From CAZBAF01 sp964490245 (GTDB lineage: Bacteria; Patescibacteriota; Saccharimonadia; Saccharimonadales; JACDBH01): DNA of 64,000 nucleotides. The notes beneath the pieces are model-generated. The model did not search any database and was not told the DNA's origin. It was given only the letters and a program-made list of their open reading frames with translations. The stretch covers positions 1-64,000 of the forward strand of contig CAZBAF010000004.1 of NCBI GenBank assembly GCA_964490245.1. Direction: 5' to 3'. Both the position numbers and the translations under genes were made by a program. Shown one piece after another: positions 43,760-53,697 of the stretch. How positions within the stretch are numbered: the first letter of the stretch is position 1; the number at the start of each line of letters is the position of its first letter.

Positions 43760-44005
43760 TTACTGGTTGACGATGTTGTGAGCCTGAAGCGCCGCGTCAA
43801 TCTTGGGGCGGTCAAAGCCGATAATGATATCACCCTTGATATCTATGACCGGTATGCCCATCTGGCCGGATTTTTGAATGGATTCCTCGGCGTGGGCACG
43901 GTCTGCCTCGATGTCTTTAACTTCATACTTTACGCCCAATTTGTCCAGATATTCCATGGCGGCGTGGCAGAATGCGCACCAGGTGGCGCTGTATACGGTT
44001 ATCAT
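43760..44005 (-). CDS. Glutaredoxin-like protein
   Basis: An 81-residue thioredoxin-fold protein with the redox motif CAFC near the N-terminus (YSATWCAFCHAA), the cis-Pro in GIPVID, and a GFDRPKI ending like NrdH/mycoredoxins. It would reduce disulfides in the cytoplasm. Its ATG overlaps the stop of the upstream membrane gene by 4 bp. Confidence 0.92.
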   Translation of the reverse strand: MITVYSATWCAFCHAAMEYLDKLGVKYEVKDIEADRAHAEESIQKSGQMGIPVIDIKGDIIIGFDRPKIDAALQAHNIVNQ

Positions 44006-44196
44006 TTGTTTTGCTCCTTTTCTTTGACAGGCAGTTCAATGACGCTGAATTTCTGTAAGACAAAAATCGCGGAGCCCATCAGCCCGGCAACCAGCGCGGT
44101 GACCAGGATGGTAATAAGAATTATCTCCGGCAACGAGTGGGTAACGGCCTCGGCGACGGTTTGGTGATGTACTCCGTTATGGGCGAATGTATCCAT
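44002..44196 (-). CDS. Small single-pass membrane protein, coupled to glutaredoxin
   Basis: A 64-residue protein with a His-containing N-terminus and one membrane helix (IILITILVTALVAGLMGSAIF), then a short charged tail. I used the ATG at 44196 because TATAAT (44208-44203) ends 6 bp before it. Coupled to glutaredoxin by an ATGA overlap. Function unknown. Confidence 0.65.
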   Translation of the reverse strand: MDTFAHNGVHHQTVAEAVTHSLPEIILITILVTALVAGLMGSAIFVLQKFSVIELPVKEKEQNK

Positions 44197-44202
44197 ATCT
44201 TT

Positions 44203-44246
44203 ATTATACACCTGATTACTTTTTATATAAGCCTGCTTGCTATAAT
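44203..44246. promoter_or_regulatory. Divergent -10 elements of the 44196 and 44253 genes
   Basis: TATAAT on the minus strand (44208-44203) and TATAAT with extended TGC on the plus strand (44241-44246). Each lies 6 bp from its start codon, so both mRNAs should begin at or next to the ATG. Confidence 0.7.
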
Positions 44247-44252
44247 AACGGT

Positions 44253-44873
44253 ATGAACAAATACAAGACGGTTGCGTTGCTGGTTGGTATAGGGTTTTTG
44301 GGCGGAGTGCTGTGGCTGGCGGCCATGCGGTTCTTTCTTGTTGCCACTCCCGAGACGCACTATCATGCCAATTTTGCCGTCTATATCAACGGGCAGCGTG
44401 AGGCGTTTGAAGAGTTTACTTACTATGAAGAAGTTGCCGCCTGCACCAGCGGCTATGCTGATAACCCTAAGGGGCGCGTACACATGCACGATCAGGTCAA
44501 TGATGTTATCCATGTGCATGACAAGCGGGTGACGTATGGCAACTTTTTTCAGAATATCGGCTGGAATGTCGGGCCCGGCTATATTGCTACCCTGGACCGG
44601 GTCTATGTAGCTGACGAAGATAACACAGTGGTGTACATGCTTAACGGCGAGAAAGTTCGCGATATCAGCGGCCGTGTGATCGGCAATCTGGACCGGCTAC
44701 TGGTGGCCTATGGCGATGCCTCTGATGAGGAGCTGCAGCGATGGTACGATGACGTGCCAGCCACCGCGGAAGAGGTCAACAAGTATCAGGATCCTGCCAG
44801 CTGCAGCGGCATAGGCGGTGCGGGTTATGACTCTTTGGGTAATCGCATCAAGCGCGCCACTTTTTGGCCGTGA
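44253..44873 (+). CDS. His-rich extracytoplasmic protein, unknown
   Basis: A 206-residue protein with an N-terminal membrane anchor (residues 6-28) and a surface domain containing clustered histidines (ETHYHANFAVYING, GRVHMHDQVNDVIHVHDKR). The pattern suggests metal binding; similar proteins are known to me from CPR and archaeal genomes without a function. I used the ATG at 44253, which matches the predicted transcription start; an upstream ATG at 44187 lies before the promoter. Confidence 0.65.
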   Translation: MNKYKTVALLVGIGFLGGVLWLAAMRFFLVATPETHYHANFAVYINGQREAFEEFTYYEEVAACTSGYADNPKGRVHMHDQVNDVIHVHDKRVTYGNFFQNIGWNVGPGYIATLDRVYVADEDNTVVYMLNGEKVRDISGRVIGNLDRLLVAYGDASDEELQRWYDDVPATAEEVNKYQDPASCSGIGGAGYDSLGNRIKRATFWP

Positions 44874-44879
44874 GCCTGA

Positions 44880-45400
44880 GTTATTGGTAGATAGTAGTTA
44901 GTAGTTGGTATATGGAATAGGCGACAAAGCCGCCATTAAAAAACGCCCGCTTTAGCGGGCTTCTGCTGTGTATGGCAATGCCCACCTGCCCTGATTCGGC
45001 TGTTCGTCAAAAATACAATAGAGAGCGAGGACTCAGTCCAAAACTTCTACCTAAAATCAGTATGAAGTTTTGGACCGACTGGAAGGAGTCGTCCGAGCGT
45101 ATTGTATTTTTGAACAACAAGCCGAGTCACGGCAGGCGGGCCGGCCGAGTTCTTTTGCATTCTTTTCTGTCGACACAGAAAAGAATGTCGGATAAAAGTC
45201 CGACAGGACTTAGCCGAAATGTCTTGTTGGCGCAAGAAAGAAAGGGTCGGTTCTTGGCTACAAGAACAAAAAGGCCCTTGAAAGGGCTGGTCGAAACTAT
45301 TTAAATAAAAAGATGGTATAAAACCTGCATAACTAAGCCAAAACAAGACTTAAAATAAAAAAGAATAATAACTACACTACAAGAACTAGAAAATTACGAA
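44880..45400. repeat. Modular intergenic repeat, copy 6, type II core hairpin
   Basis: This lies between the His-rich gene and the ATP synthase operon. The outer arms 44985-44999 and 45122-45136 equal those of copy 5. Inside, AAAAATACAATA pairs perfectly with TATTGTATTTTT (45009/45100), and GTCCAAAACTTC with GAAGTTTTGGAC (45036/45064). These inner stems differ from copy 5 on both sides yet still pair. CGACTGGAAGGAGTC (45076-45090) is conserved. A minus-strand terminator-like hairpin lies at 44938-44960. Confidence 0.8.
44938..44960 (-). terminator. Minus-strand terminator-like hairpin in repeat copy 6
   Basis: On the minus strand GCCCGCTAAAGCGGGC is followed by GTTTTTT. No gene on that strand leads into it, so it may end transcription of the repeat itself. 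Confidence 0.6.
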
Positions 45401-45466
45401 AGAACACAAAACCCTGCAAAGATTTTGCAAAAACGGCCCAATATTTTTATCAAAAGCCACCAAGTC

Positions 45467-45496
45467 TTGTAGACTTCTCACCCTATCTGTTATAGT
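45467..45496 (+). promoter_or_regulatory. Promoter of the ATP synthase operon
   Basis: TTGTAG (45467-45472), an 18-bp spacer and TATAGT (45491-45496) with extended TGT. Transcription from about 45503 leaves a 5-nt leader before the first gene. Confidence 0.6.
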
Positions 45497-45507
45497 AACG
45501 CAAAGGT

Positions 45508-45852
45508 ATGGGCAAAATTTTTAAGCGCGCCAAGCGGACAAAGGCTGCCAATGATCCGATTATGGATCATTTAGCCGTGGTCAACGCCCGTACACTGCTG
45601 ATCAGCAACCTTATTGGCATGGGCTGGCGGTTGGCGCTGGTGGTGCTGGTACCGATTTTTGCCGGCGTACAGCTGGATAAGCGGTTTGATTCTGCTCCAT
45701 CCCTGACATTGGCAGCTTTTTTTATTGCTATTTTTGCGGCGAGTATGCTGATATATAAGACGTATGTTGAGATGAGCGCCCAGGCCGCTTCAGAAGAAGC
45801 CAAGAAAGCCAAGCGCCGGGCGAATAAAGTAAAGAGGGAGACAGATGTTTAA
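45508..45852 (+). CDS. atpI: ATP synthase accessory membrane protein (AtpI/AtpZ-like)
   Basis: A 114-residue protein with two membrane helices (about 30-52 and 62-84) between basic ends. It is the first gene of the operon, where AtpI or AtpZ usually stands; these assist c-ring assembly or ion supply. Its last 8 bp overlap atpB. Confidence 0.75.
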   Translation: MGKIFKRAKRTKAANDPIMDHLAVVNARTLLISNLIGMGWRLALVVLVPIFAGVQLDKRFDSAPSLTLAAFFIAIFAASMLIYKTYVEMSAQAASEEAKKAKRRANKVKRETDV

Positions 45853-46687
45853 TAGGCTTGCTATTTTTGCGGCGACAGAAGCGGATGGTCCGGCCATTCA
45901 TATGACACCGGGCGAGTTATTCACGATAGGCGGTTTTAGCGTCACTAACTCCATGCTCTATGGTGTGACCAGTTCGCTGCTGATTATTATGCTGTTGACT
46001 GCCGCCGCCCGCCGTATGTCGGTCAGGCCCAAGCGCGGTTTTGTGCAGTTTATAGAAATCGGGACCGAGTTTATTATCGGCACTATCCAGAACTCTATGG
46101 GATCGCGTAAGAAGGCGATCAAGTACGCACCGTTCTTTGTGACTGCGTTCTTCTTTGTCATGTTCAGCAACTGGCTGGGTCTGATACCGGGCGTCGGCGA
46201 GACGCTGACGTACAATGGGCAGCCGGTGTTTCGTCCCTTTACGGCCGACCTGAACGGCACCCTGGCGGCATCGACAGTTATGATGGTGCTGGTTCAGTAT
46301 TTTGCCATCAAAGAATCAGGCTTCAAGCGTCATATCCGGCACTATTTTGCCGGCAGTCTATGGAACCCGGGTACTTATTTACTGGGGATCTTTGAGCTCT
46401 TTTCAGAGCTTACCCGTATCGGCAGTCTGGCGCTGAGGCTGTTTTTGAACGTGGCAATTGGAGAGGTGATCATCGCGATCTTTACCTATCTGGGCAGCTA
46501 TGCCGCGCCGATAACCGCCATGCCTTTTATTATTCTGGAGCTGTTCATCGGGGCCCTGCAGGCCTATATCTTTACGATGCTGACCATTATGTATCTGTCT
46601 GCGGCTATCAAGCATAACCACGAGGCCGAGGATTTGCAGCGTCACGAGCTAGCCAAGCTGCAGGCCAGGAATGTTGCCAATGCGTAG
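45845..46687 (+). CDS. atpB: ATP synthase subunit a
   Basis: Membrane subunit of the Fo stator that forms the proton half-channels against the c ring. It has about six helices; the essential Arg is in GSLALRLFLNVAIGE. GGGAG precedes the ATG. Its 280 residues are typical. No gene is evident in the following 135 bp, which end with the Shine-Dalgarno sequence of atpE. Confidence 0.95.
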   Translation: MFNRLAIFAATEADGPAIHMTPGELFTIGGFSVTNSMLYGVTSSLLIIMLLTAAARRMSVRPKRGFVQFIEIGTEFIIGTIQNSMGSRKKAIKYAPFFVTAFFFVMFSNWLGLIPGVGETLTYNGQPVFRPFTADLNGTLAASTVMMVLVQYFAIKESGFKRHIRHYFAGSLWNPGTYLLGIFELFSELTRIGSLALRLFLNVAIGEVIIAIFTYLGSYAAPITAMPFIILELFIGALQAYIFTMLTIMYLSAAIKHNHEAEDLQRHELAKLQARNVANA

Positions 46688-46822
46688 GTCAGGTAAAGAT
46701 GAAATAAAATAACGGTTGTTCTGATGGCACGCGTCTGGCTGGTTTGACGAACGGACGTGAAAGTACCCGGGCGTGTGTTATCAGCACTACCACTAACAAG
46801 ATAAGGTTAAGGAGATATAAAT

Positions 46823-47029
46823 ATGGATACAGAAGTACTCGCAAAAGGTATTATGATGAGCTTTGGTATGCTGGGCCCGGCTATAGGTATCGGTATGATC
46901 GGTGCGTCGTTTATGAACGCTGTCGGCCGCAATCCGGAAGCCGCCAAATACTTTGGTCAGATTTTTGTGGTCATTGCAATTGTTGAGCTTATGGCTCTGC
47001 TGGTATTTGCTTCATTATTCATTATTTAA
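46823..47029 (+). CDS. atpE: ATP synthase subunit c
   Basis: A 68-residue hairpin of two membrane helices joined by the polar loop GRNPEA. Helix 1 is Gly-rich (GPAIGIGMIGA) and helix 2 holds the ion-binding carboxylate E55 (VVIAIVELMALL). No Gln or Glu occurs in helix 1, as Na+-type rings need, so the ring is probably proton-driven. AAGGAG lies 8 nt before the ATG. Confidence 0.95.
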   Translation: MDTEVLAKGIMMSFGMLGPAIGIGMIGASFMNAVGRNPEAAKYFGQIFVVIAIVELMALLVFASLFII

Positions 47030-47043
47030 GTTCGGGGAGTTAC

Positions 47044-47166
47044 ATGATTAGTCTTATAAATAAAAAGCGGTTTGTGGTTGGCAGTGAATGTCTGTCCGTC
47101 TCAGGTTGGCGGCCTGCTGATTACTGCTTACAGCTGTTGGCAGCCGTCCGACGGGGGGTTGCATAA
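47044..47166 (+). CDS. Candidate 40-residue gene between atpE and atpF
   Basis: The 136-bp gap between atpE and atpF is filled almost exactly by an ATG frame of 40 codons. GGGGAG stands 4 nt before the ATG, and the stop overlaps the atpF start as TAATG, the arrangement of translational coupling. The peptide starts MISLINKKRFVVGSE and has a hydrophobic, Arg-rich end. It resembles nothing I know. It could be a coupling leader for atpF or a real small protein. Confidence 0.45.
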   Translation: MISLINKKRFVVGSECLSVSGWRPADYCLQLLAAVRRGVA

Positions 47167-47693
47167 TGCTACCAACGTATTTTGCAGCAACAGAAACCGA
47201 GAGCGGCATCTTGGGGTTTAGCGTTGAATCTTTTATCATCCAGATTGTCACTTTTATCCTGGTGTTCATTCTGTTGAAAAAGTTTGCTTTTGACCGCATT
47301 GTTGCCCTGCTGGATCAGCGCCACAAGGTTATTAACGAAGGGGTGCGCCACGGGCTGGATATGCAGAAAGAGCGCGAGAAGGCCGAGTCTGAAACGGCCA
47401 AGATTCTGCGGCGTGCACGCGCCGAAGCAGACAGCATCATCGGTGATGCTCAAAAGGAAGGCCGCGAAATCGTGCGCGATGCCGAAAAAGCTGCGCACAA
47501 GAAGTCAGAAATCATGCTGGCTGACGCCGAAGCCCGCATCAATGAAGAGGTCGAACAGGCCCGCCGCAAACTCGAAAAGGAAATTACTGGTCTTGTCTCT
47601 GAGGCCACCGAAGCCGTGGTAGAAGAAAAAATCGATGCCGGCAAAGATGCCGAAATCATTGATCGCGCCATTAAAAAGCGCCGTAAGAAGTAA
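47166..47693 (+). CDS. atpF: ATP synthase subunit b
   Basis: Peripheral stalk subunit: one membrane helix (about residues 15-37, FIIQIVTFILVFILLKKFAF), then a long charged alpha-helical coiled coil (ARAEADSIIGDAQKEGREIV). 175 residues. Its ATG overlaps the stop of the preceding small frame; GGGGGG lies 8 nt upstream. Confidence 0.94.
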   Translation: MLPTYFAATETESGILGFSVESFIIQIVTFILVFILLKKFAFDRIVALLDQRHKVINEGVRHGLDMQKEREKAESETAKILRRARAEADSIIGDAQKEGREIVRDAEKAAHKKSEIMLADAEARINEEVEQARRKLEKEITGLVSEATEAVVEEKIDAGKDAEIIDRAIKKRRKK

Positions 47694-47707
47694 GGACTGC
47701 CCTGCTC

Positions 47708-48112
47708 ATGCAACACGTCACCCGCAAGCAACTGGCACAGATCATCGGTGAAAAGACGATGCACATTGTTGATCGCCGGCAGCTGGTTACCGCAGTCGCA
47801 GCGTTTTTGTCAGACGGGCATGAGTCAATCGATATAGACTCTTTGGTGCGTGACGTGATGCAGTATCGGCTCGAGCACGGCCTGGTTGAGGCGACTGCCG
47901 TCAGCGCGCATGAACTGACACCGGCAGTTATAAAAGACGTCGAGGATGTGCTCAAAGAGCGCTTTCCAGACGCGCAGCAAATCATCATAAACCAGCGGGT
48001 TGAGCCGGAGGTGGTCGGCGGTGTGCGCATAGAGCTTCCGCGCGAAACGCTGGATTTATCAGTAAGAACAAAATTGAACACCTTAAAGCGGCTTGTTGCA
48101 GAGGAGAAATAA
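47708..48112 (+). CDS. atpH: ATP synthase subunit delta, short form
   Basis: Identified by position between b and alpha and by the ending RVEPEVVGGVRIELPRETLDLSVRTKL, which matches the family C-terminal motif GG-x-R-I-x(3)-D-x-S. At 134 residues it is about 40 short of the usual length, with a reduced N-terminal helical domain. Confidence 0.9.
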   Translation: MQHVTRKQLAQIIGEKTMHIVDRRQLVTAVAAFLSDGHESIDIDSLVRDVMQYRLEHGLVEATAVSAHELTPAVIKDVEDVLKERFPDAQQIIINQRVEPEVVGGVRIELPRETLDLSVRTKLNTLKRLVAEEK

Positions 48113-48114
48113 AT

Positions 48115-48207
48115 TATGAAATATGAAATAAGAAATAAGAAAAATGGGAAAGACATTGGGCTACTGACTGCAGCTACCCATATTTCCTATTCCCTATTGC
48201 ATATTTC
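48115..48207. repeat. AT-rich inverted repeat 1 in the ATP operon
   Basis: Arms GAAATATGAAATAAG...ATGGG (48118-48148) and its partner (48177-48207) match at about 26 of 31 positions around a 28-nt loop with no gene. It fills the space between atpH and atpA. AAAGGAGC for atpA follows immediately. Confidence 0.75.
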
Positions 48208-48228
48208 TGCGACTGAAAGGAGCAACTG

Positions 48229-49785
48229 ATGGCGATAAAGGATGATATTTCGATTGCGGACTTGTCAGCGGATATCCGGGCTGCGATTGCCGAGCTGAAA
48301 AAGCGTCCCGAAATAGAAGAAACAGGCATCGTTACCCGTGTCGGTGACGGCGTGGTCTGGATTTATGGGCTGACAAGTGTTGGCTATAACGAAATGGTCG
48401 AAGTCGAAGCCGCCGACGGCGGTACTATGACAGCTTTTGCCTTTAACCTGGGCAGCGAAGAGATCGGTGCGGTGCTGCTGGGTGAGGATACGCATGTCAA
48501 AGCCGGCGCTAAAGCACATCGTACCGGCAAAGTTGTCGAGGTGCCTGTTGGGCCGGAGCTGATCGGCCGCGTGGTTGACCCTATGGGCCGTCCGCTGGAC
48601 GGTAAAGGCGCCATCAAAGCCAAGCAGACCAGCCCGACCGAAAAAATTGCCCCAGGCGTACTGGCGCGCAAATCTGTCCACGAACCAATGATGACTGGTA
48701 TTATCGCAATCGATGCAATGGTGCCGATTGGCCGCGGTCAGCGCGAGCTGATTATCGGCGACCGCCAGACTGGTAAGACTGCCGTGGCGCTTGACACCAT
48801 GATCAACCAGCACCGCCAAAACACCGGGGTCATTAACATCTATGTCGCCATTGGTCAGAAGATGAGTAAAATCGCCCGCCTGGTGGAGCGCCTGAAGCGC
48901 GAGGGTGTCATGGAGCAGACGATTGTGGTGGCAACCAGTGCTGCCGACCCTGCACCGCTGCAGTATCTGGCCCCGTACGCCGGTGCTGCGATGGGCGAAT
49001 ATTTCCGCGACAACGCCCAGCATGCTCTGATTATTTTTGACGACCTGACCAAGCACGCAGCTGCGTACCGCCAGATGTCGCTGCTATTACGCCGCCCGCC
49101 AGGACGCGAAGCGTACCCCGGTGACGTGTTCTACCTGCACAGCCGCCTGCTTGAGCGTGCCGCCAAGCTCAGTGACGAGCTGGGGGCTGGATCGCTCACT
49201 GCCCTGCCGATTATCGAGACGCAGGCCGGTGACATCAGCGCCTATATCCCGACCAACGTGATTTCTATCACGGACGGTCAGATTTTCATGGAAACCAACC
49301 TGTTCTATCAGGGTATCCGCCCGGCTGTATCGGTCGGTTTGTCGGTGAGCCGTGTAGGCGGTAACGCCCAGACTAAAGCTGTTAAGTCCGTTGCCAAGTC
49401 TTTGCGCGTTGATCTGGCACAGTTCCGCGAACTGGCCAGCTTTAGCCAATTCTCGACCGATCTTGACGCTGACACCAAGCAGCGCATTGAACGCGGACAG
49501 CGTCTGACCGAACTGCTCAAGCAACCGCAATATACCCCGTACAGCACCTGGCAGATGTACGTCATGCTGCTGGCAGCAACTGAGGGGGCATTTGACGAGG
49601 TCGAGGTGCCAAAGATTAAAAAGGCCGAGGCCGCTCTGCTGCGTGAATTCAAGGCTAAACACGGTAAGCTGCTGGAGAAAATCGACAGCGGTGCCGAAGC
49701 CGAGGATAAAGAGAAAGAAGAAATCCTCAAGCTTGCCCAACATGTTGCCGAAAGCTATAAGCCAGTCGAGAAAGAAGCAAAATAA
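48229..49785 (+). CDS. atpA: ATP synthase subunit alpha
   Basis: Non-catalytic nucleotide-binding F1 subunit. P-loop [15 protein letters not shown], and the ARG-finger region near [11 protein letters not shown] are all present. 518 residues, with a charged C-terminal extension. AAAGGAG precedes the ATG. Confidence 0.98.
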   Translation: MAIKDDISIADLSADIRAAIAELKKRPEIEETGIVTRVGDGVVWIYGLTSVGYNEMVEVEAADGGTMTAFAFNLGSEEIGAVLLGEDTHVKAGAKAHRTGKVVEVPVGPELIGRVVDPMGRPLDGKGAIKAKQTSPTEKIAPGVLARKSVHEPMMTGIIAIDAMVPIGRGQRELIIGDRQTGKTAVALDTMINQHRQNTGVINIYVAIGQKMSKIARLVERLKREGVMEQTIVVATSAADPAPLQYLAPYAGAAMGEYFRDNAQHALIIFDDLTKHAAAYRQMSLLLRRPPGREAYPGDVFYLHSRLLERAAKLSDELGAGSLTALPIIETQAGDISAYIPTNVISITDGQIFMETNLFYQGIRPAVSVGLSVSRVGGNAQTKAVKSVAKSLRVDLAQFRELASFSQFSTDLDADTKQRIERGQRLTELLKQPQYTPYSTWQMYVMLLAATEGAFDEVEVPKIKKAEAALLREFKAKHGKLLEKIDSGAEAEDKEKEEILKLAQHVAESYKPVEKEAK

Positions 49786-49787
49786 GA

Positions 49788-49866
49788 CATGAAATATGAA
49801 ATAGGAAAAATGAAAAACGGGATCGCGATAAAAGCCCATATTCCATATTTCATATTTCATATTCCT
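49788..49866. repeat. AT-rich inverted repeat 2 in the ATP operon
   Basis: The left arm begins ATGAAATATGAAATAGG (49789 on) and the right arm mirrors it (49836-49862), with an 18-nt loop. It is related in sequence and position to the repeats at 48115 and 52591, and lies between atpA and atpG. Confidence 0.75.
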
Positions 49867-49882
49867 GCAAGCGGGGCTTGTC

Positions 49883-50752
49883 ATGGCTAGTACGCAGCAA
49901 TTAAAGCGCCGGATTGGCAGCGTTAAGAACACCAAGCAGATTACTAAGGCTATGGAGCTTGTTGCTGCCAGTAAAATGCGTAAGGCTACAGAGGCTGCGC
50001 ACCGCGGCCGTGCCTACCGCCAGGCAGCGCACAGCATGTTGGCACGCCTGAGTGCGGTGACCGAAATCAGCGAACATCCGCTGTATCAAACGCGCGAAAT
50101 CAAAAACCGCCTGTACGTGGTGATCACCTCTGATCGCGGTCTGGCCGGTGCCTATAATGCCAATATCATTAAGCTGCTGACACGTGCTGTTTCGGATGAT
50201 CGCCGTGCCAATATCAAAAGCCAGGTGATTATTATCGGCAAGCGCGGTGCGCAGTTCCTCCGCCGGGTCGAGCATATCAACATTGTCGGTGTCTACAGCG
50301 ACTTTGGCGATCACCCGACCGCCAATGATATCCGTCCCATTCTGGATACAATTGTCGAGCAATATCGCACAAAGCAGACCGATGAAGTCCGCCTGCTCTA
50401 CACCGAGCATAAGTCCAACATCACGCAGATTGCCCAAAGCCTGGCTGTGCTGCCCGCAAAGTTTGACGAAGAAGTAGCCGAGGAGCAGCCGCTGTCTGAC
50501 GTTACCTTTGAGCCCTCTGTGTCAGAGGTGCTGGAAAACGTGACCGAGCGTTTGCTGGAGGTGCAGATCTGGCAGGCTTTGCTTGAGTCCATCGCCAGCG
50601 AGCAATCCATGCGCATGCTGAGTATGAAAAACGCCACCGACAACGCCAGCGAGATTATCGATGATCTGACGCTCGAGTTTAACACAGCCAGACAGGCCAA
50701 GATTACTCAGGAGCTGGCAGAAATAACCGGCGGCGCGGAGGCGATGAAATGA
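49883..50752 (+). CDS. atpG: ATP synthase subunit gamma
   Basis: Central rotor shaft. N-terminus QQLKRRIGSVKNTKQITKAM and C-terminus MRMLSMKNATDNASEII are diagnostic; VVITSDRGLAGAYN lies in between. 289 residues. The stop overlaps the next small gene by ATGA. Confidence 0.97.
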   Translation: MASTQQLKRRIGSVKNTKQITKAMELVAASKMRKATEAAHRGRAYRQAAHSMLARLSAVTEISEHPLYQTREIKNRLYVVITSDRGLAGAYNANIIKLLTRAVSDDRRANIKSQVIIIGKRGAQFLRRVEHINIVGVYSDFGDHPTANDIRPILDTIVEQYRTKQTDEVRLLYTEHKSNITQIAQSLAVLPAKFDEEVAEEQPLSDVTFEPSVSEVLENVTERLLEVQIWQALLESIASEQSMRMLSMKNATDNASEIIDDLTLEFNTARQAKITQELAEITGGAEAMK

Positions 50753-50948
50753 GATCTTTTGATCAGCCGCCGTTGTTTGATGGGTTTGAGCCGGCTGTGT
50801 CTGATTTGACAGCGAGCACATCCACCCCCCAAGAGCTTCTGGAGGTTTATGACGCACTGCTTGCAGCAGGCGATCATAAAGGATTGGACAGGCTCATAGA
50901 GCAGTATCCGCTTGAACTTGATGAGGTTTTTTATGAGGAAGTGCGCAG

Positions 50949-50952
<4 letters not shown>
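50749..50952 (+). CDS. Small ATP-operon protein 1, unknown
   Basis: A 67-residue acidic, helical protein coupled to atpG by an ATGA overlap and to the next gene by another. Its second half (LLAAGDHKGLDRLIEQYPLE) resembles the middle of the following protein (NAIAVGDRETMDRILNTYP), so the two may be paralogues. Neither is a known F-type ATPase subunit. Placement between gamma and beta suggests an assembly or regulatory role; that is inference. Confidence 0.75.
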
Positions 50953-52560
<1,608 letters not shown>

Positions 52561-52590
52561 CTCCTAAGACTGGAGTGAGGAGTGCGGAGA

Positions 52591-53044
52591 GCTGAAATAT
52601 GAAAAATGAAATAAGGAATATGGGGGATGGGGCCAAAGCCCTCAAGTCGTTCCAGCAGCTGGATGCATGGCAGGCCAGTCGTAAACTTTTCTTTATTGTT
52701 TTTCATATTACAAAAAAATTTCCCAGCGAAGAGCTGTTCGTTTCAGTGTCGCAAATGCGTCGAGCGGCACTGTCAGTGGCCTCAAACATTGCCGAAGGAT
52801 TTGGCAGATCTTCCGCCGCTGATAAATTGCATTTTTATGTTATGGCAAGGGGCTCTCTGACAGAACTGCAGAACCAGATCATATTAACCAAAGACGTCGA
52901 TCTCATTCGCGAGGCGGATGCGACAGTCGTCCAGTCGCAAGCTGAACTTGCCCATAAGCTTGTTGTTGGACTTATTAAAGCTACGGAGAAGAGAAAATAA
53001 TGCAGCTAATCCCCTATTTCATATTTCATATTTCATACTCCCCT
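52591..53044 (+). mobile_element. IVS-like element: AT-rich inverted repeats enclosing a four-helix-bundle gene
   Basis: The left arm (52591-52632: CTGAAATATGAAAAATGAAA, AGGAATATGGGGG) and right arm (53006-53044) are inverted copies of the same AT-rich sequence seen in the two shorter repeats at 48115 and 49788. The arms enclose the gene at 52599. The layout recalls 23S rRNA intervening sequences, which are stem-closed inserts encoding this protein family, but here it sits between atpD and atpC. Confidence 0.65.
52599..53000 (+). CDS. Four-helix-bundle protein (23S rRNA IVS / S23 family)
   Basis: Diagnostic family pattern: FQQLDAWQASRKLFF, KKFPSEELFVSVSQMRRAALSVASNIAEGFGR (spread over helices 1-2), and MARGSLTELQNQIIL. 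133 residues from the ATG at 52599, which lies inside the left repeat arm and has GGAG 9 nt upstream. Members occur as inserts in 23S rRNA genes and, as Avd, in diversity-generating retroelements. Their function outside these settings is unknown. No reverse transcriptase or rRNA is nearby. Confidence 0.88.
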   Translation: MKNEIRNMGDGAKALKSFQQLDAWQASRKLFFIVFHITKKFPSEELFVSVSQMRRAALSVASNIAEGFGRSSAADKLHFYVMARGSLTELQNQIILTKDVDLIREADATVVQSQAELAHKLVVGLIKATEKRK

Positions 53045-53064
53045 GCTTTTGAGAGGCTAAACTC

Positions 53065-53490
53065 ATGATATCCTTCCAGCTAGTCGCCCTCGACGGCGTT
53101 AAATTTGACGAAGAGGTCTATGAGATTATCCTGCCGACCATGTCAGGTGATATTGGCGTTTTGCCGGGCCACATGCCGCTTATCAGCGTGGCTAAGGCCG
53201 GGGCAATTTCTGTACGCCGCGACAAATCGCATCCGGACGATATGATGGAGCACTTTGCGATTTCAGGCGGCGCGATTGAAGTTTCCAACAACTCCCTGCG
53301 CGTGCTGGTGGATGAAGCCGATGCTTCGGCAGACATTTCTGAAGAAGAAGCAAGAGAGGCGTACGAGCGTGCCCAGAAACTCAAGGCAGAAGCTAAAGAC
53401 CAGGTCAGTCTGGAACAGGCTCAGAGTCTGATAGACCGCTCGGCAGTGCGCCTGCAGGTCGCCGGCCTGAAGCGCCGACAGAGGCGGTAA
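53065..53490 (+). CDS. atpC: ATP synthase subunit epsilon
   Basis: F1 rotor subunit and regulator. The N-terminal beta sandwich shows MSGDIGVLPGHMPLISV and FAISGGAIEV; a two-helix C-terminal domain follows (SEEEAREAYERAQKLKAEA). 141 residues, last gene of the operon. Confidence 0.95.
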   Translation: MISFQLVALDGVKFDEEVYEIILPTMSGDIGVLPGHMPLISVAKAGAISVRRDKSHPDDMMEHFAISGGAIEVSNNSLRVLVDEADASADISEEEAREAYERAQKLKAEAKDQVSLEQAQSLIDRSAVRLQVAGLKRRQRR

Positions 53491-53491
53491 C

Positions 53492-53680
53492 TTATTTAGC
53501 CCGCCGTCTGACAGTGCCAGTTGCCTGCCAAAATAACTTACGTTTACGATTCGGCCGCCGGGAGTCGATAGCTGCAGTACGCTTGCGGATCAGATCCGGT
53601 GTAGTTGTAGAATATACAATGTGACTTTTCTCACAGACATTGCAGGAGTATTCTGTAGGGCGAAAGTTTTTTGCAAGCAA
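53492..53680 (-). CDS. Possible small basic CxxC protein
   Basis: A 62-codon frame on the minus strand fills the space between atpC and the antiporter gene. It starts with TTG, has one CNVC motif, and is rich in Arg/Lys (RRPNRKRKLFW, ending VRRRAK), like a small ribosomal or RNA-binding protein. I cannot place it in a family, and it has no Shine-Dalgarno sequence. It may be spurious. Confidence 0.3.
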   Translation of the reverse strand: MLAKNFRPTEYSCNVCEKSHIVYSTTTPDLIRKRTAAIDSRRPNRKRKLFWQATGTVRRRAK

Positions 53681-53697
53681 CCTAAATAAGGAAGTTT

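Noticed and set aside
44187..44252. The upstream ATG for the His-rich protein
   Set aside because: It would add 22 residues encoded upstream of and across the predicted -10 element; the ATG at 44253 coincides with the expected transcription start and opens directly into the membrane anchor.
22300..45400. The modular repeats as integron attC sites
   Set aside because: Some hairpins sit behind genes, but the RYYYAAC/GTTRRRY core pairs are absent and no integrase is present.
52591..53044. The four-helix-bundle gene as part of a diversity-generating retroelement (avd)
   Set aside because: No reverse transcriptase, template repeat or variable repeat was found nearby; the protein pattern fits the IVS/S23 branch at least as well.
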